DNA from: Callorhinus ursinus
Taxonomy: Eukaryota; Chordata; Mammalia; Carnivora; Otariidae
Reading direction: 5' to 3'
Assembly: GCF_003265705.1 (NCBI RefSeq)
Contig: NW_020312867.1
Span: 5,863,230-5,927,229 of the forward strand
Length of the DNA: 64,000 nucleotides
Positions within the stretch are counted from its first letter, which is position 1. Each line of letters opens with the position of its first letter. Shown in pieces: positions 61,901 to 64,000 of this stretch. The notes below the pieces were generated by a model. That model worked only from the letters and a program-made list of their open reading frames with translations. It was not told the origin of the DNA and made no database searches. A program made the position numbers and the translations under genes.

Positions 61901-64000
61901 ACTGGTAACACATTAGATCTTATTATTCCCCCCATATTATGGACAAAGAGACTGAGGTACAGAGAGGGGAAATGACTTGCCCACGATCTCCCAGCCAGGA
62001 CATAGGGTGATGGGGGCCCCTCCAGGGCTGAGGGTACATACCTCTTCCCGTTGATGGCCACGCGGGTGTACAAGCTCAGGTAGACACCCACACCAGGCAG
62101 GAGCCTCACGGACACCCGGGGGAGGGTCAACTCCACGATGCGCAGCCTGCATAGGACCCGGGGTGGTGAGATGGGAGTCAGCCCCACTGCCTGCCACCCC
62201 TCGCCAGGAGTGCCCCGTCTCACACCACCCCCTTCTCTGTCCTGCATTCATTCCTCCTGACCCTAAAGAGACCTGAGGTTTGTGGCTAGAACTGGGAGAA
62301 CACAGAGAAGTGAAAGAGAAAGAATGCCATGACCCACCTTCCTATTGGCTGGAGACGCACTGTTTACATTTCCATGTATTTCCTTTGGATTTTTTTTTTC
62401 TTGTAAAGATGCCATTCCCTCTATTGTCCCTGGCCCTCCTTGCCTGCTTCCTTCCTACATATTCTCAGATTTCAGATTAAGACCCTCTTCCTCCAGGAAG
62501 CCTTCCCTGACCTCCCCCATTATACACATCCCTATTTCCCCCCCGAATTGCTTGCCGGTGTTACAATTGTATGATTATTTTCAGGGGTCTTTATGAAAGC
62601 CCATATACCCCATCAGCCTGCAAGCTCTATGAGGACAAGAGATGTGTCTTTTGGCTAACCATGTGGTCGCGTGCCCAGTGCCAACACAGTGGCCTGCACG
62701 TAGGAGGAGCACTAAGTATTTGTTGAATTAGATAGTGAATGTGAGGAGGGGGCTGGACACAGCTGAAATTACTATATATGTGTAGTTTTAAATCCTTGGG
62801 TATTTTCCACTTTGTGACTATGACCATTCTACAGATGAGGAAATCAAGACTCAGAGTGACAAAAAGTGTGGCCCAGAGTCACACACATATATAAACGGGT
62901 GAGCTGAGACTCACATTCAGGAACGCTTAAGGACAAGACCCCCAAGCCATACAACTTGGGGCTCTCAAGACCTCCAGTCCTGAGGCCAAGCCTTGAACTC
63001 CAGACCCCTGGGTGTGATCACCTGGCTTGTAGGTTCATCATCTGGGCTTGATAGGGAGAGCCTGGCCCCTCCTTACCCGGTGATGCCCTGCACGGTGCTG
63101 AGGATGCCACCCTCGCCGAGGACGCCCAGGACTCCACCTCCTCCAAGAAGTCCTCCATCGCCAAGGAGACCACCTCCACCGAGCAGGCCACCTTGGCCCG
63201 ACAGGATGCCATTGGCTGCCAGCATGCCCCCAGTGCCCAGCAAACCACCTGGGCCCAGCGCCCCAGTGGCTACACCGGGTGGGATCTCTCCAGGCCACAG
63301 CTCTCTCCGGTGAAGCCTGCCCACGGCTGCTGCAACTTCGTCCGACCTGTACCGCCCACGGCCCCTGTGGCCGCCATATGCATTCACTGCACTGCGGTAG
63401 TCGCCATTTCGGAGGTCCCTGATGATTTCATCTGACTCAAGGATCTCACCGTATCTGTATTTGCCCCCCAGCTGAGCGGTGTTGTCATTGGTCTCGATGT
63501 GACCATACTTGTAACTACCGCCAAGCTGGTTGCCATTGGTATGTTTTGGGGGGCGCTCTCGGACATGGAAATCGTTGTAGGGAACGCCACCGACACCTCG
63601 GGAGAGTTCAACGTGTCTGTAGTCATTGTAATGGTGTCGGCCACCGCCCAAAAGACCACCACCACCACCACCCAGGAGACCACCACCACTGCCCCCCAAC
63701 AGGCCCCCACCACTGCTGCCTCCACCACCCAATAAACCTCCCCCAACTCCACCCAACAGGTCATCTTCACCCCCTCCACCCCTTCCACCAAGCAGGCCCC
63801 CCAGAAGACCACCACCCCTACCACCACCACCACCACCACCACCACCGAGTAGCCCCCCACCACTGCCACCCAACAGCCCCCCACCCCTGCTGCCACCACC
63901 ACCCAATAAGCCTCCCCCAACTCCACCCAACAGGTCACTACCACCCCCTCCACCCCCACCACCAAGCAGGCCCCCCAGAAGACCACCGCCCCCACCACCT
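37887..64000 (-). CDS. BPIFB4: BPIFB4 (BPI fold-containing family B member 4), 5'-truncated by the window
   Basis: Secreted long-PLUNC protein of the BPI/LBP/CETP superfamily, with two BPI barrels around a hydrophobic pocket for lipid. Human BPIFB4 is expressed in upper airway and nasal tissue and has reported circulating roles. Coding exons here: 64000-63077, 62146-62042, 61227-61084, 58241-58178, 57719-57659, 56563-56472, 54858-54655, 53017-52964, 50126-49956, 47669-47602, 45168-45126, 43226-43163, 40881-40805 and 37910-37887. Every junction is GT-AG with compatible phase, and the sum is 697 codons plus TGA. Recognition rests on runs such as [61 protein letters not shown]-like [25 protein letters not shown] and the DLLVLSA end, which match human BPIFB4 as remembered. 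The cysteines of ERCDT and LCPIV form the family disulphide. No stop or frameshift is seen. The signal peptide and start codon lie beyond 64000. The only large difference is the glycine/leucine expansion in the first exon. Confidence 0.96.
38190..39113 (+). mobile_element. Old L1 (L1M-type) 3' UTR
   Basis: Contains blocks typical of old mammalian L1 3' ends: 'agaaatgtcaaggtcataaa', 'ggatcctggatcctgaacca', 'ctgtactgtttttgcaactc' + 'ttctgtaagtctgaaattgt', and an A-rich end. In the last intron of BPIFB4, antisense to the gene. Confidence 0.75.
39200..39395 (+). mobile_element. CAN SINE
   Basis: 'ggtgcctgggttgcttagtt' head, 'gtcatgatctcagggtcatg' body and AAATAAATCTTTAAAAAG end, next to a (GAA)n/(GGA)n stretch. 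Antisense in the last BPIFB4 intron. Confidence 0.9.
39456..39566 (-). mobile_element. CAN SINE, short subfamily (reverse)
   Basis: 'agtttatttattgaagtaat' + 'ctctacacccaatgtggggc', ending 'actgagccagccaggcactc'. The short form without the CT-rich region. Confidence 0.88.
40420..40520 (+). repeat. L2 LINE 3' end
   Basis: 'tccgttttgttcactgctgt' + 'attcccacccccttgcacat' + 'catctggcattcaataggag' + 'ctcaataaaag', a clear L2 terminus. Confidence 0.75.
40805..40881 (-). CDS. BPIFB4: BPIFB4 penultimate coding exon
   Basis: 77 bp, acceptor cttttcacag|CT, donor TTGGAG|GTAAGG. Completes the Ala codon split from the previous exon, then reads [20 protein letters not shown] and IDVLE, a strongly diagnostic C-terminal BPI-domain segment. 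Confidence 0.96.
40990..41330 (+). repeat. L2 LINE fragment
   Basis: 'tgaatgtcatctcttctgtg' + 'aggcttccgccagcccaggc', later 'gcaggccaggactgtgtccc' and 'tgttcgctgaatgga': the L2 3' region. Confidence 0.65.
41436..41552 (+). repeat. (GAAG)n array containing an assembly gap
   Basis: Purine tetranucleotide repeat interrupted by 10 N at 41491-41500, in a BPIFB4 intron. True length unknown. Open frames of Lys-Glu-Gly-Arg type across it are artefacts. Confidence 0.98.
41491..41500. other. Assembly gap (10 N)
   Basis: Ten N within the GAAG repeat, intronic and not affecting BPIFB4 exons. Confidence 0.99.
42400..42540 (+). mobile_element. L1 3' end fragment
   Basis: 'ctgtgtgttgtgtaagactg' + 'ataaatcacagaactgtacc' + 'cctaaaacaaatgatacatt' + 'atatgtcaataaaa', a familiar L1 3' UTR in carnivore genomes. 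Confidence 0.65.
42600..42725 (+). mobile_element. L1M 3' end fragment
   Basis: 'cctaaaaatggttaagcagg' + 'tagatttcatgtgatgtgta' + 'ttttaccacaactaaaaata' matches the end of old L1 elements. Confidence 0.65.
43163..43226 (-). CDS. BPIFB4: BPIFB4 coding exon ([21 protein letters not shown])
   Basis: 64 bp, acceptor cttccctgcag|GTT, donor AACG|GTGAGAG. Encodes an amphipathic helix of the C-terminal BPI domain. Phase 0 in, 1 out. Confidence 0.96.
44021..44228 (+). mobile_element. CAN SINE
   Basis: 'gggtgcctgggtggctcagt' head, 'gggctccctgctcagcaggg' + 'agtctgcttctccctctg' middle and AAATAAATAAATAAAATCTTT end. 'aaagaaagc' repeats on both sides. Intronic, antisense to BPIFB4. Confidence 0.95.
45126..45168 (-). 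CDS. BPIFB4: BPIFB4 coding exon ([15 protein letters not shown])
   Basis: 43 bp, acceptor ttctcggcag|G, donor GAT|GTAAGT. Completes a split Lys codon, then [14 protein letters not shown]. The human counterpart ends in the same [10 protein letters not shown]. Confidence 0.95.
45588..45787 (+). mobile_element. CAN SINE
   Basis: 'gatgcctgggtgtctctgtc' head and (TC)n middle, AAATAAATAAGTAAAATCTT tail. Flanking repeat around 'gaaaggtgcgtatag'/'gaagggtgagtatag'. Confidence 0.92.
46040..46205 (+). repeat. MIR SINE
   Basis: 'gacacttactggctgtgggt' + 'ctttggccaagtacttaccc', 'cctcagtttcctcctctgca' + 'aagtggg', in MIR order. Confidence 0.75.
46545..46760 (+). repeat. L2 LINE fragment
   Basis: 'ctgttctcgctgcctgaacc' and 'catccaggcctcaggtcaag' + 'catcacctccttagagactc', the L2 3' region. 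Confidence 0.55.
47602..47669 (-). CDS. BPIFB4: BPIFB4 coding exon ([22 protein letters not shown])
   Basis: 68 bp, acceptor ctttcctccag|GAC, donor GACAA|GTAAGG. A beta-strand pair of the C-terminal domain. It differs from the remembered human reading (LASFSTKVDKLMID) at several positions. Confidence 0.94.
48197..48275 (+). repeat. (AAAAT)n microsatellite
   Basis: Pentanucleotide ATAAA/TAAAA units with a short interruption (tataaaatagaataat), in a BPIFB4 intron. Confidence 0.93.
48400..48680. repeat. Ancient interspersed repeat of uncertain family
   Basis: Contains 'tgtgcaaaagccccggggca' + 'ggaaagag' and 'aaggccagagagtaaggagg', phrases that recur in diverged form near 10000-10270, 25730-25920, 34310-34620 and 49190-49480. 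I recognise the repeat but cannot name the family safely. Confidence 0.5.
49000..49500. repeat. Ancient interspersed repeat of uncertain family
   Basis: 'tgagtacctactatgtgcgg' + 'gaccctgtgctaggctctga', then 'ggtggcatttgagcagagac' + 'ctaaaggaaatgaggaagtg', 'cagcatatgcaaaggccctg' and 'tgtgggtcattgttagcgga'. Same family as the 48.4-kb copy but longer. Intronic. Confidence 0.6.
49956..50126 (-). CDS. BPIFB4: BPIFB4 coding exon ([20 protein letters not shown]...)
   Basis: 171 bp, exactly 57 codons. Acceptor cacccccag|GTG, donor GATGTG|GTGAGT. Reads [40 protein letters not shown] and [17 protein letters not shown], the first long strands of the C-terminal BPI domain. Confidence 0.97.
50862..50977 (-). 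mobile_element. CAN SINE, short subfamily (reverse)
   Basis: 'taagattttatttttaagta' + 'atctctacacccaatgtggg' and 'gactgagccagctaggtgcc'. Short form; imperfect 'taaggaa' flanks. Same orientation as BPIFB4. Confidence 0.9.
51156..51334 (-). mobile_element. CAN SINE (reverse)
   Basis: 'taaagattttatttatttat' tail and 'gagccacccaggtgctcc' head, with target-site duplication 'aaggtgaaattctttt'/'aaggggaaattctttt'. A 179-residue open frame over this segment is a SINE artefact. Confidence 0.94.
52340..52780 (+). repeat. Two ancient MIR/L2-type remnants
   Basis: Two successive copies of the block ending in 'cagatgagaaaactgaggcc' or 'cagatgaggaagctaaggct', each preceded by a 'ctctgtgc' region. Old mammalian repeat in a BPIFB4 intron. 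Confidence 0.55.
52964..53017 (-). CDS. BPIFB4: BPIFB4 coding exon ([18 protein letters not shown])
   Basis: 54 bp, 18 codons. Acceptor ttgtcctgtag|TTT, donor CCCAAG|GTATGT. Linker and helix at the start of the second BPI domain. Confidence 0.96.
53767..54125 (+). repeat. (GGAT)n/(AGAT)n tetranucleotide array
   Basis: About 360 bp of ggat, agat and aagg tetramers with internal larger-scale repeats of 'ggttagatag' + 'atggaagg' near 53880, 53957 and 54005. In a BPIFB4 intron. Confidence 0.95.
54655..54858 (-). CDS. BPIFB4: BPIFB4 coding exon ([20 protein letters not shown]...)
   Basis: 204 bp, 68 codons. Acceptor gcttctccag|ACT, donor GGCATG|GTGAGT. Reads [60 protein letters not shown] and DIDITNGM, spanning the inter-domain linker and the first helix of the C-terminal domain. 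Confidence 0.97.
55375..55650 (+). repeat. L2 LINE 3' end
   Basis: 'gatctcagcttaagtgtcac' + 'ttcctccatgaagccctcca', 'ttgtaagctccattaaggca' + 'gagatcttaccttgttcacc', then 'acaaatatctcttgga'. Confidence 0.8.
56100..56335 (+). repeat. MIR SINE, nearly full length
   Basis: 'ttgggtttagatcccaggct', 'gtgtgaccttgggcaagtgg', 'tctgtttcctcaataagagt', 'ggttgctgtgaggatagact' + 'gagtta' and 'gtgcctggaaagcagtaagc'. Confidence 0.8.
56472..56563 (-). CDS. BPIFB4: BPIFB4 coding exon ([20 protein letters not shown]...)
   Basis: 92 bp, acceptor tttgcctgcag|CT, donor CTCAAT|GTGAGT. Completes a split Ser codon and reads [20 protein letters not shown] then [10 protein letters not shown]. This is the exon whose counterpart in the decayed locus has lost frame. 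Confidence 0.96.
56670..56860 (+). repeat. MIR SINE
   Basis: 'gagttctgggttcaaattcc' + 'agctctgcctcttccttgct' + 'gtgtgaccttaggcaagaca', 'ctctgtaaaataggcttaat'. Confidence 0.8.
57659..57719 (-). CDS. BPIFB4: BPIFB4 coding exon ([20 protein letters not shown])
   Basis: 61 bp, acceptor ctccccttacag|CTC, donor GTGGACT|GTAAGT. Contains the second cysteine of the conserved disulphide in the N-terminal BPI domain. Confidence 0.97.
57790..57990 (+). repeat. Ancient MIR/L2-type remnant
   Basis: 'aatagctaacatttactgcc', 'aatccccgttttatagctgg' and 'ccgggactcaaaccagaact', an old repeat also visible near 19565-19830. Confidence 0.5.
58178..58241 (-). CDS. BPIFB4: BPIFB4 coding exon ([21 protein letters not shown])
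   Basis: 64 bp, acceptor tctctcctcag|G, donor GACTTG|GTAAGA. Amphipathic helix of the N-terminal BPI domain. Confidence 0.97.
58430..58471 (+). repeat. (CATC)n microsatellite
   Basis: About ten CATC/CCAT units, intronic. Confidence 0.97.
59800..59998 (-). mobile_element. CAN SINE (reverse)
   Basis: 'ttaaagatttatttatttat' tail, purine-rich middle and 'gagccgcccaggtgcccc' head; AT-rich target site. Same orientation as BPIFB4. Confidence 0.93.
60242..60436 (+). mobile_element. CAN SINE
   Basis: 'gggcgtctgggtggctcagt' head, 'gggctccctgctgagcaggg' + 'agtctgcttctccctctgcc' middle and AAATAAATAAATAAAATC tail. Perfect target-site duplication 'aagtctaggtag' at 60230-60241 and 60437-60448. Confidence 0.96.
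61084..61227 (-). CDS. BPIFB4: BPIFB4 coding exon ([20 protein letters not shown]...)
   Basis: 144 bp, acceptor atctcctccag|T, donor CTTCGAGG|GTGAGT. Reads [40 protein letters not shown] and IKVKLLR. Central beta strands of the N-terminal BPI barrel and the first disulphide cysteine. The NIT triplet is a potential N-glycosylation site. Confidence 0.97.
62042..62146 (-). CDS. BPIFB4: BPIFB4 coding exon ([20 protein letters not shown]...)
   Basis: 105 bp, acceptor gtcctatgcag|G, donor GGGAAGAG|GTATGT. Reads [20 protein letters not shown], then [14 protein letters not shown]. First strands of the BPI barrel. Confidence 0.97.
62455..62735 (+). repeat. L2 LINE 3' end
   Basis: 'ttcagattaagaccctcttc' + 'ctccaggaagccttccctga' + 'cctcccccattatac', 'cctgcaagctctatgaggac' and 'gtatttgttgaa'. 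Confidence 0.75.
63077..64000 (-). CDS. BPIFB4: BPIFB4 glycine/leucine-rich exon, 5' end outside the window
   Basis: Open from the window edge to donor ATCACCGG|GTAAGG, at least 307 codons. In order: a [10 protein letters not shown] array (63999 to about 63655), [20 protein letters not shown] and NDFHV, twin motifs [13 protein letters not shown] and [14 protein letters not shown], a basic segment [11 protein letters not shown], the [16 protein letters not shown] stretch, a second Gly-rich block ([18 protein letters not shown]) and STVQGITG leading to the BPI domain. All parts after the first array match remembered human BPIFB4; the long first array does not. The codon pattern is GGT/GGG/GGC-rich, so the opposite strand is a long CCACC-type run. 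Confidence 0.93.
63763..63936 (-). repeat. BPIFB4: 174-bp tandem coding unit (58 residues) in BPIFB4
   Basis: The motif [15 protein letters not shown] starts at 63936 and again at 63762, and the following residues ([19 protein letters not shown]) match. The upstream flank [11 protein letters not shown] also recurs 174 bp apart, so at least one complete unit, one partial copy upstream and one downstream are present. The array continues past 64000. Confidence 0.85.

Noticed and set aside
63384..63998. Long minus-strand open frame rich in Val/Trp/Gly overlapping the BPIFB4 Gly exon
   Set aside because: It is the shifted frame of the same glycine array; the frame used by BPIFB4 joins correctly to the BPI exons and matches the family.

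Overview
The window is mammalian nuclear DNA: spliced genes with GT-AG introns, MIR and L2 remnants, an old L1, MaLR-like LTR pieces and many microsatellites. At least seventeen tRNA-Lys-derived CAN SINE segments are present, most with A-rich tails and target-site duplications. They mark the order Carnivora. Their body ('...ccctgctcagcggggagtctgcttctccctctgcc...') is the form I associate with arctoid caniforms (bears, seals, mustelids) rather than the feline form or the dog-specific SINEC_Cf. The arctoid placement is an inference from memory of those families.

The recognisable protein-coding gene is BPIFB4 on the minus strand (64000 down to about 37555). It is a secreted long-PLUNC protein of the BPI/LBP/PLUNC lipid-binding superfamily. 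Fourteen coding exons can be placed to the base. All have GT-AG boundaries and compatible phases, and the visible open frame is 697 codons plus stop, ending in DLLVLSA-stop, followed by a 3'UTR with AATAAA. The signal-peptide exon(s) and the start codon lie beyond 64000. The first exon in view carries a glycine/leucine-rich array built on a 174-bp tandem unit. It continues off the window edge and appears absent from the human protein as I remember it.

The main finding is a second, unannotated BPI-fold locus on the same strand, downstream of BPIFB4 (18250 to 8750). A large low-complexity exon (about 2.7 kb) encodes a Ser-rich segment, then dozens of degenerate 11-residue repeats (SSGGYSQxGxx), then a Leu-rich tail. 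It is followed by five exons whose lengths and phases match BPIFB4 exons one for one: 105, 141, 64, 61 and 87 bp against 105, 144, 64, 61 and 92 bp. Splice sites and both disulphide cysteines are retained. Several frameshifts and stop codons in the repeat exon, one TAG before the BPI domain and a frameshift in the last exon found mark it as a decayed gene in this assembly. It sits where the region between BPIFB4 and BPIFA2 lies in the human cluster.

Layout: 1-8.7 kb, non-genic repeats including a 43-bp degenerate tandem array; 8.7-18.3 kb, the decayed BPIF gene, its introns carrying SINEs and tetranucleotide arrays; 18.3-37.5 kb, intergenic with no supported gene; 37.5-64 kb, BPIFB4. Two 10-N gaps (12069-12078 and 41491-41500) interrupt simple repeats. 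No bacterial, viral or CRISPR content was seen.
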